In this document: in pieces, positions 17,010-27,844 of the stretch | Position numbering within the stretch: the first letter of the stretch is position 1 | Layout: each line of letters starts with the position of its first letter | From: an uncultured Desulfovibrio sp. | GTDB lineage: Bacteria; Desulfobacterota; Desulfovibrionia; Desulfovibrionales; Desulfovibrionaceae | NCBI RefSeq assembly: GCF_944324505.1 | Contig: NZ_CALUWO010000011.1 | Span: 1 to 58,511 of the forward strand | Direction: 5' to 3' | Length of the DNA: 58,511 bases | Translations under genes and position numbers: made by a program | Notes under the pieces: generated by a model | The model's input: only the letters and a program-made list of their open reading frames with translations | What the model was told of the DNA's origin: nothing | Database searches by the model: none

Positions 17010-18665
17010 TTACATGGTTTCCGGCGCGCTGACGCCGAGAATATCCAGGCCGTTGCGCAGAACCTGCCCGATGGCCCGCAGCAGGGCCAGCCTGGCGCGG
17101 GTGCGGGCCTCGTCCTCAGCCACCAGAACCTGATGCCTGGCGTAGTAGCTGTGCAGCATGCCGGCCAGGTCCATGAGAAAATGGCTGACGTGGTGCACGG
17201 CCAGGGTCTGGGCGGCGGTGGCGATCATGTCTTCCATGCCGGCAGCCTTGCGCAGCAGGGCCATGTCCTCCGGCGTGTCCAGGGCCGCCAGCAGGGCAAG
17301 GTCGCTCTGCGGGGGCAGGGTGATGCCGCGCTCCCCGGCCCGGCGCAGCACGGCACAGATACGGGCATGGGCGTACTGCACATAGTAGACGGGATTGTCC
17401 AGGCTGCGCTGCTTGGCCAGTTCCAGGTCAAAGTCCAGGGGGCTGTCGCTCTTGCGGGACAGGAACATGAAGCGGGCCGCATCGGTGCCCACTTCCTTGA
17501 TGACATCGGCCAGGGTCTCGAAGGTGCCGGCCCGGGTGGACATGCTGACGGGCTGACCGTTCTGCAGCAGGTTGACCAGCTGGATGAGCACCACGTCAAA
17601 GCTGTCGCGGGGCTGCCCCATGGCCGCAATGGCGGCGCGCATGCGCGGCACGTAGCCGTGATGGTCCGCGCCCCAGATGTCGATGAGCCACTGGTAGCCG
17701 CGCTGGTACTTGTCGTGGTGATAGGCAATGTCCGAGGCAAAATAGGTCAGGGTACCGTCGGACTTGCGCAGTACGCGGTCCTTGTCGTCCCCCAGTTTTT
17801 CCGTGGCAAACCAGTAGGCATTGTCCTTGTGATAGGTGTGCCCGGCCTTGTCCAGGGCGGCAAAGGCCGCGTCCACCTTGCCACCTGTCACCAGCGTCTT
17901 TTCGGAAAACCAGTTCTGGTGTTCCACGCGGAAATCGGCCAGGTCCTTCTTGATGCCGTCGAGGATGTCGTTCATGGCGCGCTGGTAGCAGCGTTCCTTG
18001 CCTTCCTCTTCGGGCAGATCGGGCAGCGAGGGGTCTTCGGCCAGCATTTCCCTGGCAATGTCGATGATATAGTCACCGCGGTAGTAGGATTCGGGCCACT
18101 GCACGGGACGCTGCATCAGTTCCTGCACGCGCAGCCAGACCGACAGGCCCAGCAGGCGCATCTGCAGGCCGGCGTCATTGATGTAGTATTCCGTATGCAC
18201 GTCATAGCCCGCCCGGCGCAGCAGGCGCGCCAGGCTGTCGCCCACGGCCGCGCCGCGCCCGTGCCCCACATGCAGGGGGCCGGTGGGATTGGCGGAAACG
18301 TATTCCACCAGGGTCTTGCGGCCCGCGCCCACGTTGCTGCGGCCGAAGTCCACGCCCTGCCGTTCCACATCCAGCACGGTCTGGCGCCAGAAATCCGGGC
18401 TGAAGGTCACATTGATGAAGCCCGGTCCGGCCACTTCGGCGGACAGGATGTCCGGGCAGCGCTGCGGCAGGGCGGACGCCAGGTCCTGGGCCAGATCACG
18501 CGGATTTCTGCCGGCTTCCTTTGCCAGCAGCATGGCCACATTGGCCGCCAGATCGCCGTGCTTGGCATCGCGGGGCGGCTGGATGACGGCTTTGGCGGGC
18601 CAGCCAAGGCCCTTTTCTTCCAGAAGGGTTTTCAGCGCTGAACGCAGCACATCGGTAGCACGCAT
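17010..18665 (-). CDS. argS: Arginyl-tRNA synthetase
   Basis: 551 residues, the usual bacterial length. N-terminal additive domain (LEEKGLGWPAKAVIQPPRDAKHGDLAANVAM), class I HIGH equivalent GPLHVGHGRGAAVGD, the KMSKS-equivalent loop SMSTRAGTFETL, and a C-terminal DALR anticodon-binding domain ending SAPETM. It charges tRNA-Arg with arginine; a tRNA-Arg(ACG) gene happens to lie at the far end of the window. It starts 27 nt after fabD with GAGG upstream of the ATG and is followed directly by the GTG of the SPOR gene. Confidence 0.95.
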   Translation of the reverse strand: MRATDVLRSALKTLLEEKGLGWPAKAVIQPPRDAKHGDLAANVAMLLAKEAGRNPRDLAQDLASALPQRCPDILSAEVAGPGFINVTFSPDFWRQTVLDVERQGVDFGRSNVGAGRKTLVEYVSANPTGPLHVGHGRGAAVGDSLARLLRRAGYDVHTEYYINDAGLQMRLLGLSVWLRVQELMQRPVQWPESYYRGDYIIDIAREMLAEDPSLPDLPEEEGKERCYQRAMNDILDGIKKDLADFRVEHQNWFSEKTLVTGGKVDAAFAALDKAGHTYHKDNAYWFATEKLGDDKDRVLRKSDGTLTYFASDIAYHHDKYQRGYQWLIDIWGADHHGYVPRMRAAIAAMGQPRDSFDVVLIQLVNLLQNGQPVSMSTRAGTFETLADVIKEVGTDAARFMFLSRKSDSPLDFDLELAKQRSLDNPVYYVQYAHARICAVLRRAGERGITLPPQSDLALLAALDTPEDMALLRKAAGMEDMIATAAQTLAVHHVSHFLMDLAGMLHSYYARHQVLVAEDEARTRARLALLRAIGQVLRNGLDILGVSAPETM

Positions 18666-18692
18666 GATATCCTCGCAGGGCGTCGGCAGAGC

Positions 18693-19643
18693 CTAGGCGC
18701 CGAAGTGTTCCAGGGTTTCGGGAGAATTGACCAGCTCCGTGACAATGTCGGCGCGGGCGGCCTCGTCCAGACCGGTCAGGCACTGGCCCACCATCTTGCC
18801 CAGCACGGCCTTGGGGCCCAGTTCCACCCAGCGGCGCACGCCGTCGGCATACTGGTTCTGTATGGTTTCGATCCAGCGCACGGAGGATGTCATCTGTTCC
18901 AGCAGGTATTCCTTGATGCTTTCGCCATCCACCAGGGCCTTGCCCAGGCTGTTGCAGTAGACCGCAAAGTGCGCCCGGCGCCACACGGCCTTGCGCAGCA
19001 GCGGTTGCAGCTCGGCATTGGCCTTGGCCATGAGCGGACTGTGAAAGGCGCCGCTGACCTTGAGCGGTATGGCGCGCCCTTTCATTTCCTTGGCTTTCTG
19101 ACAGGCCAGCGCCACGGCCTCGCCATCGCCGCTGACCACATACTGGGCCGGCGTATTGTAGTTGGCAATGCGCAGGGGCCTGTCGCTTTCGGTGGCAGCG
19201 GCCTTGACCAGTTCCTCCACCTGCGGCAGGCTCAGCTTGAGTATGGCGGCCATGCCGCCGCGCCTGTCGGGGTCGGCTTCGGCCATGAGGCGTCCGCGCA
19301 GGCTGACCATGTGCAGGACGCTTTCCTCGTCCAGCACGCCGGCAGCGGCCAGGGCGCTGAACTCGCCCAGGCTGTGCCCGGCGGCGGCCACGGGATGCAC
19401 CTTGCGGGACAGCTCGCGCCAGAGGTTGAGATTGACCACGGTAAGCGCGGGTTGCAGGGCACGGGTATCGCTCATGGCGGTTTCGTCCCCTTCCCAGAAA
19501 ATTTCGCGCAGGGGCAGCTGGCTGATGCTTTCAGCACGCTTCCAGAGCTGCATGGCGTCGCGGCTGCTATCGGCAAGGTCCCGGCCCATGCCGGGTTCCT
19601 GCGAACCCTGGCCGGGGAAAAGCAAGGCAATGGGCTTGGTCAT
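18693..19643 (-). CDS. fabD: Malonyl-CoA:ACP transacylase (FabD)
   Basis: 316 residues. Acyltransferase hallmarks: FPGQGSQ near the N-terminus, the nucleophile motif GHSLGEFSALAAAG, and the catalytic His in SGAFHSPLM. It loads malonate onto acyl carrier protein for fatty acid synthesis. ATG 19643 (MTKPIALL) is preceded by AGAAGGATC and matches the family start, so the longer open frame (25 extra residues) is rejected. It stands first in the minus-strand run with argS, an unusual neighbour; no other fab genes are in the window. Confidence 0.92.
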   Translation of the reverse strand: MTKPIALLFPGQGSQEPGMGRDLADSSRDAMQLWKRAESISQLPLREIFWEGDETAMSDTRALQPALTVVNLNLWRELSRKVHPVAAAGHSLGEFSALAAAGVLDEESVLHMVSLRGRLMAEADPDRRGGMAAILKLSLPQVEELVKAAATESDRPLRIANYNTPAQYVVSGDGEAVALACQKAKEMKGRAIPLKVSGAFHSPLMAKANAELQPLLRKAVWRRAHFAVYCNSLGKALVDGESIKEYLLEQMTSSVRWIETIQNQYADGVRRWVELGPKAVLGKMVGQCLTGLDEAARADIVTELVNSPETLEHFGA

Positions 19644-19732
19644 GATCCTTCTCCACACTGAGATTGCAAGGGGATTTTTTACGTTATCCGGCTGCTGCTT
19701 GCAAGTCCTGCCGCTCAAGGATATGAGGACCC

Positions 19733-20584
19733 ATGCAGAATAACGCTTCCTCTTCCGGCCGTGGCCGCCGGGGGCGGCTGTCCGGCGAATCGAGCCGTTC
19801 CGGCGCCGCGCGGGCTACTTCCCCGCGGTCCGGCCGCCCGGCCGTGTCCCCGTCCCGTCCGTCCGTTCGTCCGCCGGCGCTCCCCACCCCGGAGGCGCTG
19901 GCAGCCCTTGTGCGGCAGGCCGGCCTGCCCGTGCCGGCGCCGGCCCTTGCGCCCCTGGGGCAGTACCTGACCATGCTCTGCCGCTGGAATGCGGCCATGA
20001 ACCTGGTGGGCGCCCGGAACTGGCGCGAGGCGCTGGTGGACCTGGCCGGCGACAGTTTTTATCTGGCCCGCTTCCTTGACGGGCTGCCCCTGCCGGCCGC
20101 CCCCCTGTGCTGGGACCTGGGCGCGGGCGCCGGTCTGCCCGGCATTCCCCTGCGCATGGTCTTTCGCCGGGGCAGCTACTGGCTGGTGGAGGTGCGGGAA
20201 AAGCGCGCCCTTTTTCTCTCGCAGGCGGTGGCTGCCCTGGAGCTGCCGCAGACGCAGGTCTATCGCGGGCGGGCGCAGGACTTCTTTGAGCAGCAGTCCC
20301 GCCGGGCAGACCTCATTCTCAGCCGGGCCTTCATGCCCTGGCAGGAGCTGCTGCCCCTGCTGGAACCGCAGCTGGCGCCGGACGGACTGGTGATCATTCT
20401 GGCCCGGCAGGAGGCGCCCGCGCTGCCCCCCGGCTGGGAACGCCTGGCCTGCGAGGCATACGAGGTCCGGCGTCTGGCGCGGTCTGCCGGAGCCGCGGCG
20501 CCTGTGCGGCGCTGGTTCTGGGCCGTGCGCCGCACGCATTCCCCCATTACACATGACCCCATGCACAGGGAGAACAGATCATGA
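19733..20584 (+). CDS. rsmG: 16S rRNA (guanine-527-N7)-methyltransferase RsmG (GidB)
   Basis: 283 residues. SAM-binding motif WDLGAGAGLPGIPLRMVF, the conserved LTMLCRWNAAMNLVGAR start of the family domain, and RADLILSRAF. It methylates G527 in the 530 loop of 16S rRNA. About 55 Ser/Arg/Pro-rich residues precede the conserved domain. The start has a good GAGGA site 4-8 nt upstream, so the extension seems real rather than a miscall. It overlaps the oligosaccharyltransferase gene by 4 nt (ATGA), an unexpected pairing. Confidence 0.88.
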   Translation: MQNNASSSGRGRRGRLSGESSRSGAARATSPRSGRPAVSPSRPSVRPPALPTPEALAALVRQAGLPVPAPALAPLGQYLTMLCRWNAAMNLVGARNWREALVDLAGDSFYLARFLDGLPLPAAPLCWDLGAGAGLPGIPLRMVFRRGSYWLVEVREKRALFLSQAVAALELPQTQVYRGRAQDFFEQQSRRADLILSRAFMPWQELLPLLEPQLAPDGLVIILARQEAPALPPGWERLACEAYEVRRLARSAGAAAPVRRWFWAVRRTHSPITHDPMHRENRS

Positions 20585-22869
20585 ACAGTCCTGCCGACCA
20601 TTCCCCGGTCCCCGGTGCGGCCGATCCGCTGGCCGCCGGCGTCACGGCTTCCGAGGGGGTGCGGGCACAGCTGAGCCGTCAGCGTTCCCGCTTCTGGCTG
20701 CGCGGACTGATCTGGGCGCTGGTCACGGTGGGGCTGGCCTTCGTGCTGCGCCTCACGGAATGGCCCTGCTGGCAGAATCCCGAATACCGCCTGGGCAGCG
20801 AATGGCTGCTGGCCACGCACGATGCCTACCACTGGGTGGCCGGGGCCGAGGGCTTTGGCCTGGCCGTGGGGCATCCCATGGCCGAGATGCTCAAGGGCAT
20901 GGCCGGCCTGCTGGGAACCTATCCGGCGGCGGTGGCTTTCTGGTTTCCCATGCTGCTGTCCACGCTGGTGGCGCTCATTGTCTTTTTCTGGGTCTGGGCG
21001 CTGGGCAGCATGGAGGCAGGCATGGCGGCCGGCCTGCTTACGACGCTGGCCCCCGGCTTTCTGGCCCGGACCCTGCTGGGCTATTATGATACGGACCTGG
21101 TGACCCTGTTCTTTCCCCTGCTCATGACCCTGGCGCCGGCCTGCTGGGCCATGCGCTATATGCTGCTGCCGCGGGTGCTGCTGCGGCGCCTGCTGCATCC
21201 CTTGTCCGCGCCCGTGGACCGTCTGGGCTATCCGCTGCGCAAGCGCTGGATGATTCTGCTGGGTCTGTCCGGGCTGGTGTCCTGGTGGTCGCTGGAATGG
21301 CACTCTGTCTTTCTGTATCTTGTGCGCTACAATGTGGGCCTGCTGGCCTTCATGAGTCTGGTCATGGCCCCGCGCGGGCGGCGCTGTCTGCTGCTGCTGG
21401 GGGCGCTGGCCTATGCCCTGCCGGCCCTGCTGGGCCTGCCCGGGCTGCTGGGCAGCGCGCTGGTGCTGGTGGTAGGCATGGGGCGTACCCCCTGGGCGCT
21501 GCGTCTGCGCAGCCTGCTTACCAGCCCCTGGGTGCTGCTTGTGCTCTGGTGCGGCGTGGGCGCGCTCATGCTTGGCGGCGGCATTCTGGAAACCCTGATC
21601 CGTCATTTCGGCGCCTACACCAAGCGGGCGGGGGATGCTGCCGCCACCGCGGAAGGCACGGTGCTTGTCTATCCCTCGGTGGCGCAGTCCATCACCGAAG
21701 TGCAGGACCTGGGCCTCATGGCCGTGCTCTCCTACTTTCATCCGTGGATGGAGGCGTCCCTGCTGGGGCTGCTGGGCTTCTGCTGGGTGCTGGTGCGCCG
21801 GCCGGGGGCGCTCTTTCTGCTGCCGCTGGCGGCCCTGGGACTGCTCAGCACCAAGATGGGCGGGCGCATGGTCATGTTCGGTGCGCCCATTGTGGCCGTG
21901 GGGCTGACGCTGCCGCTGTACTGGATATTGCAGCGCATCCTGCGTGACAGCCTGCGGGGCGCCGTGGCCGGGCTGGTGACGTCCGCCGTGCTCATCGGTC
22001 TGCTGGTGGCGCCGTTTGCCGACATTATTCAGGCCATGTCCCAGGGCCCCATGATCAACCGGCGTCATGCCGATGCCCTGACCCGCGTCCGGGACGTGAC
22101 GCCGCCGGACAGCAAGCTCTGGCTCTGGTGGGACTGGGGCTATGCCGCCCATCACTTTGCCCGGCGTCATACCATTGCCGACGGCGCCCAGCATGCGGGG
22201 CCGTGGCTGTATCTGCCCGCGGCCGTCTTTGCCACCGACAATCCCCGCTTTGCCCGCCAGCTCATCCGGTACACGGCGCTCAGCGGCGGCGAGCCGGATG
22301 ACGTGTTTCGCGGTCTGAATGGCGATGCCGCGCAGGCGCTCATGGATCGCCTGCGCTCGCCGGAAACGGCGCTGGTGGAAGCCCGCGGCAAGCAGTATGT
22401 GGTGGTGAGCTTTGAAATGCTGCGCCTGGGCTTCTGGATAAGCAATTTCGGCCGCTGGAACTTCCGGACCAGGGAAGGCGAGGGCGGGGCCATGTCCATC
22501 GTGACCAGGGCCATGGCCTACAATCTCCGGGAAGGCGCCGTGCAGCTGGAAGGCAGCCCGGAACCGGTGCGTGTGGCCACCATCACGGTGTTTGACGAAA
22601 CCGGCGTGACGCATCGGGATTACGTACAGGAATGGGTGGATCAGCACCCCAAGGCAAGCCCGGAAGAGCGCGAGGCCTTCATGGCCTCGCGGCGCAACGT
22701 GCATTGCCTGTTCAACCGGGTCACCGGGGAAAAGCTGGTGCTGGACAATGGCCTGTACAATTCCCTCATGGTGCAGCTGCTCATGTCCAGCCCCGGCGAT
22801 TCGCGTTTTTCGCCATATTTCAAGCTGGTCTACGACAACGTTTTTGCCCGTATCTACGAAGTGCTGTAA
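20581..22869 (+). CDS. pglB: STT3/PglB-type oligosaccharyltransferase
   Basis: 762 residues. About 13 membrane helices in the first ~470 residues, then a periplasmic C-terminal domain. Diagnostic motifs: the first external loop acidic site HDAYHW, the second loop YYDTDLVTLF, and the catalytic-domain signature WLWWDWGYAAHHF (WWDxG). It would transfer a lipid-linked glycan to Asn in an N-x-S/T sequon on periplasmic proteins. A Desulfovibrio PglB with this activity has been described in the literature. No glycan-assembly genes lie beside it, although a large glycosyltransferase is 9 kb away. Translation is coupled to rsmG by a 4-nt overlap. Its 3' end overlaps a convergent gene by 50 nt. Confidence 0.9.
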   Translation: MNSPADHSPVPGAADPLAAGVTASEGVRAQLSRQRSRFWLRGLIWALVTVGLAFVLRLTEWPCWQNPEYRLGSEWLLATHDAYHWVAGAEGFGLAVGHPMAEMLKGMAGLLGTYPAAVAFWFPMLLSTLVALIVFFWVWALGSMEAGMAAGLLTTLAPGFLARTLLGYYDTDLVTLFFPLLMTLAPACWAMRYMLLPRVLLRRLLHPLSAPVDRLGYPLRKRWMILLGLSGLVSWWSLEWHSVFLYLVRYNVGLLAFMSLVMAPRGRRCLLLLGALAYALPALLGLPGLLGSALVLVVGMGRTPWALRLRSLLTSPWVLLVLWCGVGALMLGGGILETLIRHFGAYTKRAGDAAATAEGTVLVYPSVAQSITEVQDLGLMAVLSYFHPWMEASLLGLLGFCWVLVRRPGALFLLPLAALGLLSTKMGGRMVMFGAPIVAVGLTLPLYWILQRILRDSLRGAVAGLVTSAVLIGLLVAPFADIIQAMSQGPMINRRHADALTRVRDVTPPDSKLWLWWDWGYAAHHFARRHTIADGAQHAGPWLYLPAAVFATDNPRFARQLIRYTALSGGEPDDVFRGLNGDAAQALMDRLRSPETALVEARGKQYVVVSFEMLRLGFWISNFGRWNFRTREGEGGAMSIVTRAMAYNLREGAVQLEGSPEPVRVATITVFDETGVTHRDYVQEWVDQHPKASPEEREAFMASRRNVHCLFNRVTGEKLVLDNGLYNSLMVQLLMSSPGDSRFSPYFKLVYDNVFARIYEVL

Positions 22870-23326
22870 GCCTGCTCCGGACCCGGGGCAGCCGCCTGTG
22901 CGCCGCGCGCCGGTCCGGCCGGCCCTGGGGTGCGGGTGCCGGCCGCTGCTCTGCGCAGGGCATGGCCGCCAGCCGGCCGGCTGCCTCATGGGTCATGTCC
23001 TGGCAGAGGTGCAGCACCGTGGCGATTTCCTCCGGGCTGATGGCCGGATAATGGATGCCGGCGCAGACGCAGACAGCGCTGCGGCTGGCGGCTGCCAGCT
23101 GGCGGGCCATGTCCTGCGCCAGGGCATCTTCCCGATGGCCGGGGCGGGACAGCAGGGCAAGACGGGGCGGCGCGTCGTTTTCGGGCAGGGCCAGGGCCAC
23201 GGCGCCGATGTGCGCCTGGCCGCCGCTCAGGCAGGCAAGCCAGTCCTGCCCCTGCCTTTGCAGGGCAAGACAGAGGAACAGGCGCCCACGACGGCGCAGC
23301 AGGCGGAAAAAGGGTATATCAGGCAC
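22820..23326 (-). CDS. Probable LpdD-like (prenylated-flavin decarboxylase chaperone-like) protein
   Basis: 168 residues. The core (about residues 10-100) reads as an LpdD-type small domain: GQDWLACLSGGQAHIGAVALALP, GHREDALAQDMARQLAAASRSAVCVCAGIHYPAISPEEIATVL. In gallate decarboxylase systems LpdD accompanies the UbiD-like LpdC enzyme; here no decarboxylase or flavin prenyltransferase is adjacent. GTG 23326 follows a GGGGG-type binding site and starts close to the conserved part; an ATG 48 nt upstream is also possible. The C-terminal ~50 residues are Arg/Pro-rich and partly lie antisense to the end of pglB, so the true functional end may be earlier. Assignment from memory of the family pattern. 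Confidence 0.55.
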   Translation of the reverse strand: MPDIPFFRLLRRRGRLFLCLALQRQGQDWLACLSGGQAHIGAVALALPENDAPPRLALLSRPGHREDALAQDMARQLAAASRSAVCVCAGIHYPAISPEEIATVLHLCQDMTHEAAGRLAAMPCAEQRPAPAPQGRPDRRAAHRRLPRVRSRLTALRRYGQKRCRRPA

Positions 23327-23409
23327 GGGCGGTCCCCCTGGCTGGTCAGCAAACGGGCAGCACAGGCAGTGCAAGCTGCCTCACCTGCTGTATAACGCAT
23401 TTCGTCCGC

Positions 23410-23438
23410 TTGCTCCAGTCCGGGAGGCCAGCTATCGT
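23410..23438 (+). promoter_or_regulatory. Candidate promoter of fhs
   Basis: TTGCTC (23410-23415), a 17-nt spacer, TATCGT (23433-23438), 125 bases upstream of the fhs ATG. Partial matches only. Confidence 0.3.
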
Positions 23439-23563
23439 CATGGCAGACCGGATATGGCTGGACAGACGATATCCCTGCGGCAGCGCAGGGCTGCGGCGGC
23501 AGAGCAGAGGGCCTGCCGCACGCGGGCACTGACAGTGCGGAACCATCCCCATGAGGAGAACAT

Positions 23564-25339
23564 ATGGCTCTTGACCCCACACAGTTTCAGGACTGGGAAA
23601 TTGCCCAGGATGCCGAAAAGCGCATGAAGCCCATCGCCGCCGTGGCGGAGGAGCTGGGCCTGCTGCCGCAGGAGATTCTGCCCTACGGGCACTACATGGC
23701 CAAGATCGAGCAGCACGAGGTTTTGCGCCGTCTGCACGACAAGCCCGACGGCAAATATGTGGACGTGACGGCCATCACGCCCACGCCCCTGGGCGAAGGC
23801 AAGTCCACCACCACCATCGGCCTTGTGCAGGGCCTGGCCCGGCGCGGGCAGCGTGCCTCGGCGGCCATCAGGCAGCCGTCCGGCGGTCCCACCATGGGCA
23901 TGAAGGGGTCTGCCGCCGGCGGCGGGCTGGCCCAGTGCATTCCGCTCACGCCTTATTCGCTCAATTTCACGGGCGATATCCATGCCGTTACGGCGGCGCA
24001 CAATCTGGCCATGACCGCCCTGACTGCCCGCATGCAGCATGAACGCAACTATGACGACGCCAAGCTGGCCCGCCTGTCCGGCATGCGCCGGCTGAACATC
24101 GACCCCACCCGCGTGGGCACAGGCTGGGCCATGGATTTCTGTTGTCAGGCCCTGCGCAATATCATTATCGGCATCGAGGGCAATGGGCGCAACAATGACG
24201 GCTTCATGATGCGTTCCCGTTTTGACATCACGGCCGCTTCCGAGGTCATGTCCATTCTGAGCATGGCCCGCGACCTGCCCGACCTGCGCGCCCGGCTGGC
24301 CCGGATGGTGCTGGCCCTGGACCGCGACGGCAATCCCGTGACCACGGCCGATCTGGAAGTGGCCGGCGCCATGACCGCCTGGCTGCTGGAAGCCGCCAAG
24401 CCCAATCTTATCCAGACCATCGAGGGGCAGCCGGTGCTGGTGCATGCCGGCCCCTTTGCCAATATTGCCCTGGGGCAGAGTTCGGTCATCGCGGACCGGG
24501 TGGCCCTCAAGCTCAGTGATATTCATGTGACGGAATCCGGCTTCGGCGCCGACATGGGCTATGAAAAGTTCTGGAACGTCAAGTGCCGGGTCAGCGGCCT
24601 CCGGCCCGATGCGGCGGTTATCGTGGCCACGGTGCGTGCACTCAAGAATCATGGCGGCGCCCCCCAGCCCATGCCCGGCCGCCCGCTGCCCGAAGCCTAC
24701 GTGCGCGAAGACGTGGGCATGGTGGAGGCCGGCTGCGCCAACCTGCTGCACCATATCGGCATTGTGCGTCGTTCCGGCGTGCCGCCCGTGGTCTGCATCA
24801 ACGCCTTTGCCTCGGATACGCCGGCGGAAATTGCCGCCATCCGGCATGCCTGCGAGGAGGCCGGCGCCCGTGTGGCCGTTTCCCGGCACTGGGCGCAGGG
24901 GGGCGAAGGCGCGCTGGAGCTGGCCGATGCCGTGCTGGATGCCTGTGAGGAAACGTCGCAGTTCACGCCGCTCTATGACTGGTCGCTGCCCTTTGCCGAG
25001 CGTATCCGCGCCATTGCCCGTCAGGTGTACGGCGCGGACGACGTGCAGTTCTCTGCCCTGGCCAGGCAGCGCCTTGCCGCCCTGCAGGAACGCCCCGATG
25101 CCGACGAGCTGGGCATCTGCATGGTCAAGACGCAATATTCGCTCAGTGACGATCCTGCCCTCAAGGGAGCGCCCAGAGGCTGGGAACTCAAGGTGCGCGA
25201 CGTGCTGTTCTATGGCGGTGCGGGCCTGGTGGTGCCCGTGGCCGGCGATATCAGCCTCATGCCCGGTACCGGTTCCCGTCCGGCCTTCCGCAATGTGGAT
25301 GTGGACCTGGAAAGCGGCCAGGTGACAGGGCTGTTCTAG
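23564..25339 (+). CDS. fhs: Formate-tetrahydrofolate ligase
   Basis: 591 residues. ATP site TPTPLGEGKSTTTIGLVQGL, then RQPSGGPTMGMKGSAAGGGLAQ and FTGDIHAVTAAHNL, and a C-terminal VPVAGDISLMPGTGSRPAFRNVDVD. It makes 10-formyl-tetrahydrofolate from formate, THF and ATP, feeding purine, fMet and serine synthesis and linking formate to one-carbon metabolism. AGGAG precedes the ATG by 6 nt. It is monocistronic here, with its own terminator 34 nt downstream; folD and related folate genes are not adjacent. Confidence 0.95.
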   Translation: MALDPTQFQDWEIAQDAEKRMKPIAAVAEELGLLPQEILPYGHYMAKIEQHEVLRRLHDKPDGKYVDVTAITPTPLGEGKSTTTIGLVQGLARRGQRASAAIRQPSGGPTMGMKGSAAGGGLAQCIPLTPYSLNFTGDIHAVTAAHNLAMTALTARMQHERNYDDAKLARLSGMRRLNIDPTRVGTGWAMDFCCQALRNIIIGIEGNGRNNDGFMMRSRFDITAASEVMSILSMARDLPDLRARLARMVLALDRDGNPVTTADLEVAGAMTAWLLEAAKPNLIQTIEGQPVLVHAGPFANIALGQSSVIADRVALKLSDIHVTESGFGADMGYEKFWNVKCRVSGLRPDAAVIVATVRALKNHGGAPQPMPGRPLPEAYVREDVGMVEAGCANLLHHIGIVRRSGVPPVVCINAFASDTPAEIAAIRHACEEAGARVAVSRHWAQGGEGALELADAVLDACEETSQFTPLYDWSLPFAERIRAIARQVYGADDVQFSALARQRLAALQERPDADELGICMVKTQYSLSDDPALKGAPRGWELKVRDVLFYGGAGLVVPVAGDISLMPGTGSRPAFRNVDVDLESGQVTGLF

Positions 25340-25372
25340 ACAGCCGCCCGGCAGCACGACCGCGGCTTTTTT

Positions 25373-25421
25373 GGGGGGATTCCCGGCGCCTGTGTGCGCA
25401 ACGGGGTCCCCCCTTCTTTTT
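25373..25421 (+). terminator. Intrinsic terminator of fhs
   Basis: GGGGGGA (25373-25379) pairs with TCCCCCC (25407-25413), followed by TTCTTTTT. The loop is long (27 nt), but the stem and T-tract are clear. Confidence 0.55.
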
Positions 25422-25816
25422 CCCCGGTCTGCCCGTGCCCCTTCCCCTGTCACGATATGCAGCGAGGGGCGGGCACATGTGGCTTCGTTGCCGGGAATTC
25501 GTTCTACGTCATCTGTGCCCCGGCGCTGAATACGGGGGCGGGAGCAGCCGGCGGGCGGTCCCCCGGAAGGTATGGATGCTCCTCTGGGGAACGCACGCCG
25601 GGGCAGGGGGCGCGTCCTTCCTGACGGTACGCTGCGCACGTATTCATGATGCCGGCACGCTTCCGTGCGGGGGCAGTGTTCGCATAACGGTCCACCGGTG
25701 TGGCCGTTTTTTGTCTGCCCCTGCCCTGTGGCGGCCCCGCAGCCGTCCTACCTGCTGGAGGGCGTAGTTTGGCGGAAAGGCTCTCGTCGAACAGGCGCAG
25801 CGCAGGGGATGAGGAC
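25422..25816. other. Intergenic region between fhs and groEL with no recognised gene
   Basis: About 400 nt of GC-rich sequence. Short frames exist on both strands but none has a credible ribosome binding site together with recognisable motifs. I see no tRNA, riboswitch core or mobile-element end. A small unrecognised RNA cannot be excluded. Confidence 0.4.
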
Positions 25817-25849
25817 ACAAAAAAAGGCCCCTGCCGGAGCAGGGGCCTT
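25817..25849 (-). terminator. Intrinsic terminator of the groESL operon
   Basis: A perfect 11-bp stem (AAGGCCCCTGC 25824-25834 with GCAGGGGCCTT 25839-25849) with a 4-nt loop. The A-run at 25819-25825 provides the U-tract for transcripts arriving from groEL on the minus strand. Confidence 0.9.
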
Positions 25850-25872
25850 GCAGACGAGTGCGGGAATGCGGA

Positions 25873-27528
<1,656 letters not shown>

Positions 27529-27559
27529 TTAAGGAAATGATCGGGTTATGCAGGAAGAA

Positions 27560-27844
27560 TTAGTCGAGAATGGCGAGGATGTCGTCTTCGCGCATCACGA
27601 GGTGTTCAACACCGTCCAGCTTCACTTCGGTGCCGGCATACTTGTTGAACAGCACGGTGTCGCCAACCTTCACGGACATTTCGATGCGGTTGCCGTTTTC
27701 CACCTTGCCGGGACCCACGGCGATCACTTCACCCTTGGAGGGCTTTTCCTTGGCGGTATCGGGAATGAAAAGGCCGCCGGCGGTCTTTTCTTCGGATTCG
27801 ACGCGCTTGACCAGTACACGGTCATGGAGAGGTTTCAGGTTCAT
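27560..27844 (-). CDS. groS: Co-chaperonin GroES (Hsp10)
   Basis: 94 residues. [47 protein letters not shown]... is the full GroES sequence including the mobile loop ([17 protein letters not shown]) and the late [13 protein letters not shown]...YLVM-type barrel strand (here [13 protein letters not shown]). It caps the GroEL chamber. GGAGGAATACC precedes the ATG. It is the first gene of the groESL operon. Confidence 0.97.
   Translation of the reverse strand: MNLKPLHDRVLVKRVESEEKTAGGLFIPDTAKEKPSKGEVIAVGPGKVENGNRIEMSVKVGDTVLFNKYAGTEVKLDGVEHLVMREDDILAILD

Noticed and set aside
20260..22989. 909-residue open frame antisense to pglB
   Set aside because: Gln/His/Pro-rich shadow frame; pglB on the plus strand has catalytic motifs and membrane helices.
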